A stretch of DNA of 9,442 nucleotides from Candidatus Rokubacteria bacterium RIFCSPLOWO2_02_FULL_72_37 (GCA_001790315.1 MGCE01000017.1:1-9442); one strand, 5' to 3'; positions 1-6,641 are shown, numbered from the stretch's first letter. A program made the numbers and translations. The notes: generated by a model not told the origin, from the sequence alone.

Positions 1-719
1 TCCCACTTGCGGCTGTCGTTGACCTGGCGCCCGAAGATCTGGATCACGCCCTCGGCGTCGGCCGGCACCGCGAACGCCACCGCGTAGTCGCGGTCCTCGG
101 GCCCGAGCGCCTGCCCCGGCATCACGATGAACTGGTGGGAGTTGATCGCGCCCGTCTGGTGCATCTTGGCACCGCGCACGACGATGCCGTCCGGCCGGCG
201 CTCCACGACGCGCACGAACAGGTCGGGATCGTGCTGCTCGTGGGGGCGCTTGGAGCGGTCCCCCTTGGGGTCGGTCATCGCGCCGCCGGACATCAGGTCG
301 AGGTCCTGCGTCTCGACGAGGAAGCGCTTGAAGCGCTCATGGTAGTCCGTGCCGTGCTTCTGGTCCATGTCGTGCGTCACGCTGTGCAGGGAGATGAGCG
401 CGTCCATCCCCACGCAGCGCTGGAAGCACGTGCCGGTGACGCGCCCCACGGCGCGCAGCATCTTGACCTTCTTCACCAAGTCGTCCTGGGTGCGTGGAAC
501 GTGCGTCCAGCGGTTGATCCGGCGTCCCGTGAGGTGCGAGACCGCCGAGCCGAGCTCCGCCGTCCCGGGATCGGTCGCCAGGTCGTAGGTCGCCGCGGCC
601 GCGTTGATGTGCGGCCGCATCGCGGGGTGGTCGACGACGCTCTCGACCCGCTCGCCCATGAAGTGGACCTCGGTCTTGAGCCGCCGCAAGCTTTCGATGT
701 ACTGAGCACCGGTCATCAT
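1..719 (-). CDS. 4-hydroxybutyryl-CoA dehydratase/4-HPA hydroxylase (AbfD/HpaB) family protein, C-terminus cut by window edge
   Basis: The first 239 residues of an acyl-CoA-dehydrogenase-fold flavoprotein, about half of the usual ~480-490. The sequence follows 4-hydroxybutyryl-CoA dehydratase/vinylacetyl-CoA isomerase (AbfD) more closely than the HpaB oxygenases. It opens MMTGAQYIESLRRLKTEV, then has GERVES, DHPAMRP, LVKKVKMLR, CFQRCVGMDA (residues 98-107), GTDYHERF (123-130), AMTDPKGDRS (147-156), GIVVRGAKMHQTG (178-190) and FGRQ. C98 and C102 match AbfD Cys99 and Cys103, two ligands of its [4Fe-4S] cluster; the other two ligands (His292 and Cys299) would lie beyond the window. In AbfD, FAD and the cluster together dehydrate 4-hydroxybutyryl-CoA by a ketyl-radical mechanism. 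The start is the first of two adjacent ATGs, preceded by GGAAAGGA at 8 bases. It is the last visible gene of the operon, 80 bases after the UbiD gene. The family is secure, but the substrate is unknown and other CoA thioesters are possible. Confidence 0.88.
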   Translation of the reverse strand, partial: MMTGAQYIESLRRLKTEVHFMGERVESVVDHPAMRPHINAAAATYDLATDPGTAELGSAVSHLTGRRINRWTHVPRTQDDLVKKVKMLRAVGRVTGTCFQRCVGMDALISLHSVTHDMDQKHGTDYHERFKRFLVETQDLDLMSGGAMTDPKGDRSKRPHEQHDPDLFVRVVERRPDGIVVRGAKMHQTGAINSHQFIVMPGQALGPEDRDYAVAFAVPADAEGVIQIFGRQVNDSRKW

Positions 720-799
720 GTGGCACGTCCTTTCCGGCAGGCACGGGTTCAGCCGTATCGTATCGTGATTCCGGGCCGGAGCGCGACAGGACCTGGGGC

Positions 800-2431
800 C
801 TACGGCATGATCTTGAGGTCCCGGGCGGCGACGATCTCCGCGTCCTCCCACCAGCTCTTGAACATCCCCTCGGGCTTGCCGATGTACCGGCCGGTCGGCT
901 GGATGCCGAGCTCGCTCCAGCGCGCGTTCACGCGCAGGGCCGCGTCCGAGCGCGGTCGGCTCGTCGGCGGGAACTTGAGCGGGATGCCCTTGCCCACGCC
1001 GTCGGCGCCCCAGATGTCACGCGGCGCCCAGTGGTACGGGCGCGTCGCGTCGATGAGCACCCGGTCCTGGAAACCCTTCTCCTCCGGCGGGACGCGCGGG
1101 TCCAGACGCGAGCCCTTGTGGCGCGGCCAGATCTTGATGTCCTCGCTCGGCTTGACGCGCCAGGCGACCGACCAGTTGACCTGCTCCATGTTCCAGGGGT
1201 CGATGTCCTCGTCCACGACGATCACGTACTTGAAGCACCAGATGTTCATCTTCGTGCCCCAGATGGCGCTCGCCACCCAGTCGGCGTGGCCCTCGGTGGC
1301 CGGCTTGACCGACACCACGCAGACGCCGTAGCCGCAGGCGTCCAGCGGCATCGCCACCTCGCGCACGCCCGGCACGCCCGCCCTCGCCAGCGCGTCCGCC
1401 ACGTACACGGACGTGTTGATCGCCAGCATCATGTGGTCCTCGTTGATCGGGTGGCCCTCGGGCGTGGCGCGGAAGATGGGGTCGTCGCGGAAGGTGATGG
1501 CCTTGCAGCGGAAGACCGGCTTCATGCCGGGCTGGTTCGCGTAGTAGCCCGCGTACTCCGGGCCCGGGCCCTCGAGCTTCCGCTCCTTGGGGTGGATGGT
1601 GCCCTCCAGCACGATCTCGGCGTTCGCCGGGACGTAGAGGTCGCTCGTCTCGCACTTGACGACGTCGATCGGCTCCCCGCGGATCGCGCCCGCGATGTCG
1701 AGCTCGGACACCGGGTCGAGCGTGGGCGAGGCGGCCATGAAGGTGAGCGCCGGCTCCTGGCCGATCACGATCGCCGCCGGCATCGGCTGATTCCGCTCGA
1801 TGTACTTCCAGTAGTGCTGGCCGATGTGCTGGTTGGCCGGGTCGATCTGGATCCCGGTCTCCTGCCCGTTGTGGAGCATCATCCGGTAGGTCCCGACGTT
1901 GACCCACCCGGTGTCCGGGTCGCGCGTGATGACCGAGTGCATGGTCCCGATGAAGCGCCCACCGTCGCGCTCGCCGAACATCGGCACCGGGAACATCGTC
2001 ATGTCGACCTTGTCGCCGGTCACGATGTTCTGCTTCACGGGCCCCGAGGCGACGACGCGGGGCGGCAGGAAGCGCTCGCGGTCGTTGATCCGGTCGCGCA
2101 GCGCCCGGAGCAGCGCGGAGCGGCTCGTGGTGTCGGGGTCGAGCCCGAGCATCATCGCCGTGCGATACCAGGAGCGGAACGTCCCGACGAAGATCTTGCT
2201 GGGCCCGGGGGCCTTGTAGCCCTTGATGTTCTCGAACAGGAGTGCGGGCGAAGCATCCCCGAGGGTGTCCCAGGTGCGGCGCGTGACGTGGGCCAGCTCG
2301 CAGTTCCAGTCGACCTCGGCTCGCACGCGCGCGAGCTGGCCGGCGGCGTCGAGCGCGGAGATCCAGTCCCGCAGATCCTTGTAGGCGATCCTCCGGCCCT
2401 CCGCGGTCGCGCGTGCGGTGTCTCTCGCCAT
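800..2431 (-). CDS. UbiD family (prenylated-FMN-dependent) decarboxylase
   Basis: 543 residues, somewhat longer than the ~490 of E. coli UbiD. UbiD enzymes use prenylated FMN, made by UbiX, for reversible non-oxidative decarboxylation of aromatic or alpha,beta-unsaturated acids. By eye the known functional residues of fungal Fdc1 align at a constant offset of 10. N178, H202 and E243 match the Mn/prFMN site N168, H191 and E233. R183 in NVGTYR, E287 and E292 in EGPGPE match the catalytic R173, E277 and E282. Other family signatures are VPANAEIVLEG (267-277) and VVDEDIDPWN (405-414). The ATG is preceded by AGGAGGAACGCC. The gene lies 34 bases after the zinc-ribbon gene and 80 bases before the AbfD-like gene, so it is probably co-transcribed with both. 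There is no UbiX gene in the window. An active enzyme is likely. The substrate cannot be read from sequence; the neighbours point to a catabolic role rather than ubiquinone synthesis. Confidence 0.93.
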   Translation of the reverse strand: MARDTARATAEGRRIAYKDLRDWISALDAAGQLARVRAEVDWNCELAHVTRRTWDTLGDASPALLFENIKGYKAPGPSKIFVGTFRSWYRTAMMLGLDPDTTSRSALLRALRDRINDRERFLPPRVVASGPVKQNIVTGDKVDMTMFPVPMFGERDGGRFIGTMHSVITRDPDTGWVNVGTYRMMLHNGQETGIQIDPANQHIGQHYWKYIERNQPMPAAIVIGQEPALTFMAASPTLDPVSELDIAGAIRGEPIDVVKCETSDLYVPANAEIVLEGTIHPKERKLEGPGPEYAGYYANQPGMKPVFRCKAITFRDDPIFRATPEGHPINEDHMMLAINTSVYVADALARAGVPGVREVAMPLDACGYGVCVVSVKPATEGHADWVASAIWGTKMNIWCFKYVIVVDEDIDPWNMEQVNWSVAWRVKPSEDIKIWPRHKGSRLDPRVPPEEKGFQDRVLIDATRPYHWAPRDIWGADGVGKGIPLKFPPTSRPRSDAALRVNARWSELGIQPTGRYIGKPEGMFKSWWEDAEIVAARDLKIMP

Positions 2432-2465
2432 GGCGTTCCTCCTACTCGACGTGCGTGGAGTGGAG

Positions 2466-2660
2466 TTACTTGAAGTAGAGCGTGAGGCTGAACTGGTTGC
2501 CGCACGCGGGACAGGTCAGGGAGTACCCCACGAAGAAGGAGTCCTCGCGGTTGAACGTGATCTCGGTGTCCTGGGAGATCGTGAACCCGCAGCGCGGGCA
2601 GTCCGCGCCGACGAGCTCCTTGGGCAGCGCCCCGGCCTTGCCTTCGCCGCGCTCCGACAT
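2466..2660 (-). CDS. Small zinc-ribbon protein, 64 residues, first gene of the UbiD operon
   Basis: A 64-residue protein with two CxxC knuckles, CPRC (C21-C24) and CPAC (C50-C53), 25 residues apart. This is the layout of a one-zinc ribbon. A glycine follows each knuckle (CPRCGF and CPACGN). The tail is short and hydrophobic/aromatic (FSLTLYFK), and there is no signal peptide or membrane segment. The chosen ATG has a very strong GGAGGAG five to six bases upstream. An ATG 23 codons further upstream in frame (2729) lacks such support and would run through the promoter region. The gene is 34 bases ahead of the UbiD gene on the same strand. Hydroxyarylic acid decarboxylases of the B/C/D type also carry a small CxxC protein as D subunit, so an accessory role for this UbiD enzyme is plausible. 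I cannot claim homology. A transcription-related ribbon is the alternative. Confidence 0.8.
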   Translation of the reverse strand: MSERGEGKAGALPKELVGADCPRCGFTISQDTEITFNREDSFFVGYSLTCPACGNQFSLTLYFK

Positions 2661-2699
2661 GGGTCTCCTCCTCGTAGCGCCACGCCAGCGCCCGGATGC

Positions 2700-2728
2700 A
2701 CTATAGCTGGAATCCCCGGAAGTCGCCA
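2700..2728 (-). promoter_or_regulatory. Candidate promoter of the zinc-ribbon/UbiD/AbfD-like operon
   Basis: On the minus strand TATAGT (positions 2705-2700) matches the -10 consensus at five of six. A hexamer 17 bases upstream, TGGCGA (2728-2723), matches -35 at only three of six. The predicted start of transcription would leave about 30 bases before the ATG at 2660. The -10 is convincing for such GC-rich DNA, but the -35 is poor, so an activator or a non-housekeeping sigma factor could be involved. Confidence 0.35.
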
Positions 2729-2742
2729 TGGCGCCGCGGGCC

Positions 2743-2771
2743 TTGCGCTCTTGCGCCGAATTACCTAGTAT
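2743..2771 (+). promoter_or_regulatory. Candidate promoter of the M4 peptidase gene
   Basis: TTGCGC (2743-2748), a 17-base spacer and TAGTAT (2766-2771) form a moderate sigma-70-like match: three of six and four of six. It would give a leader of about 60 bases before the GTG at 2839. It sits just outside the minus-strand candidate, as expected in a divergent intergenic region. Confidence 0.35.
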
Positions 2772-2778
2772 CTCTGGT

Positions 2779-2796
2779 ACCTCGTACCGACGAGGT
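2779..2796. promoter_or_regulatory. Inverted repeat at the predicted transcription start of the peptidase gene
   Basis: ACCTCGT (2779-2785) and ACGAGGT (2790-2796) are perfect 7-base arms around a 4-base centre. They overlap a second short repeat, GGTAC-CTC-GTACC (2776-2788). The position, 8 or more bases after the candidate -10 box, suits a repressor operator or a leader hairpin. The choice between those is open, and a chance repeat is possible in GC-rich DNA. Confidence 0.3.
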
Positions 2797-2838
2797 CCAT
2801 CCGAGATTTGTCACGGTCGCCAAGGGAGGGAGTCTGCG

Positions 2839-4473
2839 GTGAGTGGAAACTGGACGCGTGTAATCGCAGTCGTGATCGGACTCACGGGAATGTTCACGTT
2901 CGCCGGTGGCGCGCACGGTGCGGCCTCGGGGAACGACGCCACGCTCGCGAGCGCCAGCGTCGCGTACCTCCAGGCGAGGGCCGCGGACTGGGGTATCCGG
3001 CGGGCGGACCAGGAGTTCCGGCTTCGTCGGGTCGTGCGGGACGCGCTGGGCCAGACTCACGTCCGTCTCGATCAGGTCCACCAGGGGGTGCCCGTCGTCG
3101 GGCGGCAGCTCGTCGTCCACTTCGATCGCGGGGGGAGTCCGCGCTCCATCACCGGGGCGTACCTGGCGGGGATCACCGCGGCGACCCGGCCGCTCGTCTC
3201 AGCCCAGGACGCACAGGACGCCGCGCGGCGGCAGTTCCCGGGCGCTCTGTCGAATCCCCCGGCCGTCGACCTCGTGCTGTACCCCACGAGCGGCGGCGCG
3301 CAGCTCGCGTACCGCGTCGTGCTGGCCGACGACGCGACTCCGCGCCGCGTCGTGGCCTTCGTCGACGCCCTGACCGGCGCCCTGGTCCACAGCTACAACG
3401 ACCTGCGCAGCCTGGCGCCCGCGCCCATCTGGCCGAGCGCGGGCGGCAGCGCGTCGTCGGCCGGCGCGCAGACGTCCGAGGCCGCCATCGCGGGCGTGAC
3501 CGGCGTCGGCAACAGCCTCTACAGCGGCACCGTCGCCATCGAGACGACGAAGAATATCCTGGCGTACACGATGGTCGACGGGCTCCGCGGCGGGCAGAGC
3601 ACGGTCGACATGCGGAACGGAACCTTCTTCGGCCTCACCTTCCGCGATCGTGATAACACGTGGGGCGACGGTACCACCGGCGACCGGGCCTCGGCGGGGG
3701 TCGACGGTCACTTCGGCGCCGAGATGACGTGGGACTACTACCTCAACGTCCACGAGCGCAACGGGATCTACGACGACGGCGTCGGGGCGCTGTCGCGGGT
3801 GCACTACTCGGTCAACTACAACAACGCCTTCTGGAGCGACACCTGCAAGTGCATGACCTACGGCGACGGCGACGGGTCGCTCTTCTCGCCGCTCACCTCC
3901 CTCGACGTCGCGGGCCACGAGATGACCCACGGCGTGACCAGCGCGACCGCCGATCTGATCTACGACAACCAGTCCGGCGGTCTGAACGAGGCCATGTCCG
4001 ACATCTTCGGCACGATGGTCGAGTACTACGCGGCCGCGAACGGGGCCACGAAGACTCCGAACTACCTGATCGGCGAGGACGTCTTCACGCCGGGGACGCC
4101 GGGCGACGCCCTGCGGTACATGGCCAATCCCACGCAGGACGGCAACAGCATCGACAACTTCGAGGACTACAGCGACTTCATCGACGTGCACTACACGAGC
4201 GGGATCGCGAACGTCGCCTTCTATCTGCTCGCGGAAGGCGGGACCCATCCGTCGACGGGCCTCCCCGTCACGGGAATCGGCCGGGACAAGGCCGAGCAAA
4301 TCTTCTATCTCGCGCTGACCGGGTACATGATCTCGAGCGAGACTTTCGCGCAGGCCCGCGCCGACACGATCCAGGCGGCTACCGATCTCTTCGGGGGCAC
4401 CAGCCCGGAAGTCACCTCGGTCGGCCAGGCCTGGGACTCCGTGTGCGTCCCCACGACCGCCTGCGCGCGATAG
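2839..4473 (+). CDS. Secreted M4 (thermolysin-family) zinc metallopeptidase with propeptide
   Basis: 544 residues from a GTG start preceded by AAGGGAGGG, with GGAGG nine bases upstream. The in-frame ATG at 2728 would put 37 odd residues ahead of the signal peptide and run through the promoter region. N-terminus: TR, then a hydrophobic stretch (about 8-24), with likely cleavage after AHG or AHGAA (27-29). Next come an FTP-type propeptide (about 58-95, containing LGQTHVRLDQVHQGVPV) and a PepSY-like part (about 123-188). The catalytic domain spans about 216-535. Zinc ligands are H360 and H364 in HEMTH and E384 in GGLNEAMSDIFG. E361 is the general base, and H451 in DVHYTSGIAN matches thermolysin His231. 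NNAFW (328-332) supplies the substrate-binding Asn-Ala. All key residues are present, so an active, self-processed extracellular endopeptidase is expected. Cysteines 336/338 and 536/542 are possible disulfides. There is no C-terminal sorting or PPC domain. It appears to be a single-gene unit. Confidence 0.95.
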   Translation: MSGNWTRVIAVVIGLTGMFTFAGGAHGAASGNDATLASASVAYLQARAADWGIRRADQEFRLRRVVRDALGQTHVRLDQVHQGVPVVGRQLVVHFDRGGSPRSITGAYLAGITAATRPLVSAQDAQDAARRQFPGALSNPPAVDLVLYPTSGGAQLAYRVVLADDATPRRVVAFVDALTGALVHSYNDLRSLAPAPIWPSAGGSASSAGAQTSEAAIAGVTGVGNSLYSGTVAIETTKNILAYTMVDGLRGGQSTVDMRNGTFFGLTFRDRDNTWGDGTTGDRASAGVDGHFGAEMTWDYYLNVHERNGIYDDGVGALSRVHYSVNYNNAFWSDTCKCMTYGDGDGSLFSPLTSLDVAGHEMTHGVTSATADLIYDNQSGGLNEAMSDIFGTMVEYYAAANGATKTPNYLIGEDVFTPGTPGDALRYMANPTQDGNSIDNFEDYSDFIDVHYTSGIANVAFYLLAEGGTHPSTGLPVTGIGRDKAEQIFYLALTGYMISSETFAQARADTIQAATDLFGGTSPEVTSVGQAWDSVCVPTTACAR

Positions 4474-4488
4474 CAGCCGCGTGACGCG

Positions 4489-4525
4489 GGTGCCCGGGCG
4501 ACGCCTCGCGCGCCGCCCGGGCACC
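4489..4525 (+). terminator. GC-rich hairpin after the peptidase gene, possible terminator
   Basis: A perfect 12-base-pair stem: GGTGCCCGGGCG (4489-4500) pairs with CGCCCGGGCACC (4514-4525) across a 13-base loop. It begins 15 bases after the peptidase stop codon. No T-run follows, so it is not a textbook intrinsic terminator. It may act as a U-tract-independent terminator or as a 3'-end stabiliser. Confidence 0.45.
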
Positions 4526-4531
4526 TCGCGT

Positions 4532-4559
4532 CCGCCCCGCCACCGCCGGAGCGGGGCGG
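4532..4559 (+). terminator. Second GC-rich hairpin, in tandem with the first
   Basis: CCGCCCCGC (4532-4540) pairs perfectly with GCGGGGCGG (4551-4559) around a 10-base loop, starting six bases after the first hairpin. It too lacks a T-tract. It ends only 21 bases before the transporter ATG and covers the place where a -35 box would lie. It could therefore end upstream transcription or affect initiation of the next gene. Confidence 0.4.
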
Positions 4560-4567
4560 TCATCGTG

Positions 4568-4573
4568 TAGAAT
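4568..4573 (+). promoter_or_regulatory. -10-like box directly ahead of the transporter start (possible leaderless mRNA)
   Basis: TAGAAT matches the -10 consensus at five of six and ends seven bases before the ATG at 4581. Transcription from it would start at or next to the A of the ATG. No Shine-Dalgarno sequence precedes this gene, unlike every other complete gene whose start I checked, apart from the closely coupled 7843 gene. No acceptable -35 is seen at 16-18 bases. Confidence 0.35.
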
Positions 4574-4580
4574 CCCCTGA

Positions 4581-5771
4581 ATGTCCAACGGCAGCCCGAC
4601 CGCGCTGCTCCTCAACACCGGCCACGCGCTGGATCACCTCTTCCTGCTGATCTTCGCCACGGCGGTGTCGGCGATCGCGGCCGACTGGGGCCTGCTCTGG
4701 CAGGACCTCATGCCCTACACGGCCGGCGCCTTCGTCATGTTCGGGCTCGGCTCACTGCCCGCGGGACGACTCGGCGATCTCTGGGGGCGGCGCGCGATGA
4801 TGATCGTGTTCTTCCTGGGCCTGGGCGGCTCGGGGCTGCTCGTCGCCCTGACGAGGGACGCGTGGTCGCTCGCAGCGGCGCTGACGCTGATGGGCGCGTT
4901 CGCGTCGATCTATCACCCCGTGGGGATCCCGATGCTCGTGCAGCGGACGACGACGCCCGGCTTCACGATCGGCCTCAACGGGCTCGCGGGCAACCTCGGG
5001 ATCGCGGCGGCGGCGGCGCTGACCGGTGTCCTCGTCACGCTCTTCGGCTGGCGCGTCGCCTTCGCCGTCCCGGGAGGGATCGCGCTGCTCTGCGGGACGC
5101 TGTTCGCCGTCCTGGTCCCGCGCGAGGACATGCCGCCCGCCCGGCGGCCGAAGCGGGCGGTGGACCTGCCGCCCCCGGTGATGGCGCGGGTACTCCTCGT
5201 GATGACGCTGGCCGCCATCTCGGGCAGCCTGATCTTCAACTTCACGACCAACGGCAACGGCCAACTCCTCGCCGAGCGCCTCGCGGGACTGGTCGACGAC
5301 CCCGCGACGCTCGGCGTCCTCCTCGCGGCCGTCTACACCGTGGCCTCGTTCGCCCAGCTCGTGGTCGGCCGGCTGATCGACCGTTACCCGCTGAAGTGGA
5401 TCTACCTGCCCGTCGCGGCCTCGCAGGTGCCGCTGTTCGTCCTGGCGTCGCACGCGAACGGCTGGGCGCTCTACGCGACGCTCCTCGCGTTCATGATCTT
5501 CGTCTTCGGCGCCATCCCGTTCATCGACGCCATGATCGTCCAGTACGTGGACGACCGCATGCGCTCGCGCGTGTCCGGGATGCGGCTGGCGGTGTCTTTC
5601 GGCGTCAGCTCGTTCGCCGTCTACATGCTGGGCCCGACCGTCAAGGCGGCCGGCTTCACCACGCTCCTCTTGCTGATGGCCGCGATCTCCGCCTTCACCA
5701 CGCTGTTCGTCGCGCTGCTGCCGGGGCGCGTGCCGGTCACGGCCGGCCTGCCCGAGCCTGTCGCGCGCTGA
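4581..5771 (+). CDS. MFS transporter, 12 transmembrane segments
   Basis: 396 residues, the normal length for a 12-helix major facilitator. Hydrophobic segments lie at roughly 17-36, 45-65, 72-92, 97-120, 134-158, 160-179, 202-222, 244-266, 272-291, 294-318, 331-352 and 358-381. The charged central loop is at 181-198 (REDMPPARRPKRAVD). The MFS loop 2-3 signature is GRLGDLWGRR (62-71), with a looser second-half copy, GRLIDRYPLKW (263-273). YHPVG (111-115) and GNLG (137-140) recall the fosmidomycin-resistance (Fsr)-like branch, but that is only a resemblance. An inner-membrane proton-coupled porter or exporter is expected; the substrate is unknown. The ATG has no Shine-Dalgarno sequence and sits just after a -10-like box. 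Its last 35 bases overlap the end of the convergent hydrolase gene. Confidence 0.9.
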   Translation: MSNGSPTALLLNTGHALDHLFLLIFATAVSAIAADWGLLWQDLMPYTAGAFVMFGLGSLPAGRLGDLWGRRAMMIVFFLGLGGSGLLVALTRDAWSLAAALTLMGAFASIYHPVGIPMLVQRTTTPGFTIGLNGLAGNLGIAAAAALTGVLVTLFGWRVAFAVPGGIALLCGTLFAVLVPREDMPPARRPKRAVDLPPPVMARVLLVMTLAAISGSLIFNFTTNGNGQLLAERLAGLVDDPATLGVLLAAVYTVASFAQLVVGRLIDRYPLKWIYLPVAASQVPLFVLASHANGWALYATLLAFMIFVFGAIPFIDAMIVQYVDDRMRSRVSGMRLAVSFGVSSFAVYMLGPTVKAAGFTTLLLLMAAISAFTTLFVALLPGRVPVTAGLPEPVAR

Positions 5772-6612
5772 GGGGTGCGGGCGCGGTCGTCGCGAGCTCC
5801 CTGAGCGCGGCGAGGATGGCTCCCTCGGGCCGCGCCAGGTCCTCGAGGATCGAGAAGTGCTCGTGCCCGGCCAGCGGGAGATACCGGCCCGGGAGGCCGC
5901 GGGCCTGCCACGCCGCGGCGTACTCCACGGACTGCCGGACCAGCTCGGGCAGCTCGCCGAGCCCGACCGTGACGACGAGCGGCGCCGCGCGCGCGGGCAG
6001 GCGGTGGATCGGGCTGTTGCGCGCCGCCTCGGCGGCGTCGAGCCCGAGCTTGTCGTTCAGGTAGTTCAGGCGGATCGGCTCGAGGTCGTAGATGCCGCTG
6101 ATCGCGACGCCGCCGGCGAGGCGCGCGTCGTCCATGGCCATCGCCGTCAGGTGCCCGCCCGCGGAGTGTCCCGCCACGAACACGCGCCGCGGGTCGCCGC
6201 CGAGCTCCCGGGCGTGCGCGATGACCCAGTCGACGGCCGCCCGCACCTCGCCCACGATGGCGTCGAGCCGGGCGGCCGGCGCCAGCGTGTACTCGACCAG
6301 CGCCAGGTTGAACCCGGCCGGCAGGAGCCCCTCGCCCACGAACGCGTACGGCTCCTTGTCGTTCGTCTGCCAGTAGCCGCCGTGGATGTAAACGAGCGTC
6401 GGCGCCTCGGGCGCGCCGCACGGGAAGACGTCCAGACGCTGCCGCGCGCCGGCGCCGTAGCGGAGATCGAGCCGCCCGCCGCGCGCCGTCCGGAGCGCGG
6501 CGCTGCGCGCCGACCAGTCGGCGACGTACGCATCGCGCCGCGCCTGGCCGACGGCGGCGGTGTTGTTGTACGCGGCGTCCAGGGCCGCGCGGTCCATGCC
6601 GCGGTAGAGCAT
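5737..6612 (-). CDS. Alpha/beta hydrolase, arylformamidase/esterase-like (HGGYW type)
   Basis: 291 residues with an alpha/beta-hydrolase core of the HSL/kynurenine-formamidase-like class. The oxyanion motif HGGYW is at 77-81, the nucleophile elbow GHSAGG at 148-153 (S150), and the histidine motif GHEHFS at 249-254 (H250 or H252). The N-terminal YRGMDRAALDAAYNN is typical of bacterial proteins annotated as arylformamidase-like. These hydrolyse an ester or an N-formyl aryl amide in the cytoplasm; no signal peptide is present. Around the expected acid the sequence reads GLGELPELVRQS (217-228). The third triad member may therefore be E220 rather than Asp, though this needs a structural alignment. 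The start is supported by GAGAGGAG five bases upstream and by a good promoter. Its end overlaps the MFS gene by 35 bases. Substrate uncertain: N-formylkynurenine is one candidate, a generic carboxylester another. Confidence 0.9.
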   Translation of the reverse strand: MLYRGMDRAALDAAYNNTAAVGQARRDAYVADWSARSAALRTARGGRLDLRYGAGARQRLDVFPCGAPEAPTLVYIHGGYWQTNDKEPYAFVGEGLLPAGFNLALVEYTLAPAARLDAIVGEVRAAVDWVIAHARELGGDPRRVFVAGHSAGGHLTAMAMDDARLAGGVAISGIYDLEPIRLNYLNDKLGLDAAEAARNSPIHRLPARAAPLVVTVGLGELPELVRQSVEYAAAWQARGLPGRYLPLAGHEHFSILEDLARPEGAILAALRELATTAPAPLSARQARAGRP

Positions 6613-6641
6613 CGGCGCTCCTCTCAGGTCGTGAGGCCGAC

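Noticed and set aside
720..799. Possible terminator or promoter between the UbiD and AbfD-like genes
   Set aside because: Apart from a short CGTAT-type repeat near 752-765 and the ribosome site of the AbfD-like gene, I found no hairpin with a T-run and no convincing promoter boxes.
135..1331. Plus-strand open frame across the AbfD-like/UbiD junction
   Set aside because: It runs antisense through two recognised genes, with no domain match or ribosome site seen.
1031..2473. Long plus-strand open frame opposite the UbiD gene
   Set aside because: The translation is rich in Arg, Val, His and Asp without recognisable domains. The UbiD reading on the other strand is unambiguous.
2661..2729. Extended N-terminus of the zinc-ribbon protein
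   Set aside because: The extra 23 residues are basic and unstructured and would cover the -10 box. GGAGGAG sits directly ahead of the ATG ending at 2660.
2728..2838. Extended N-terminus of the peptidase from an upstream ATG
   Set aside because: It would put 37 residues without signal-peptide character before the hydrophobic segment and cover the candidate promoter. The GTG at 2839 has a good ribosome site.
3199..4563. Minus-strand open frame opposite the M4 peptidase
   Set aside because: It has no motifs and shadow composition. The plus strand has a complete set of thermolysin-family catalytic residues.
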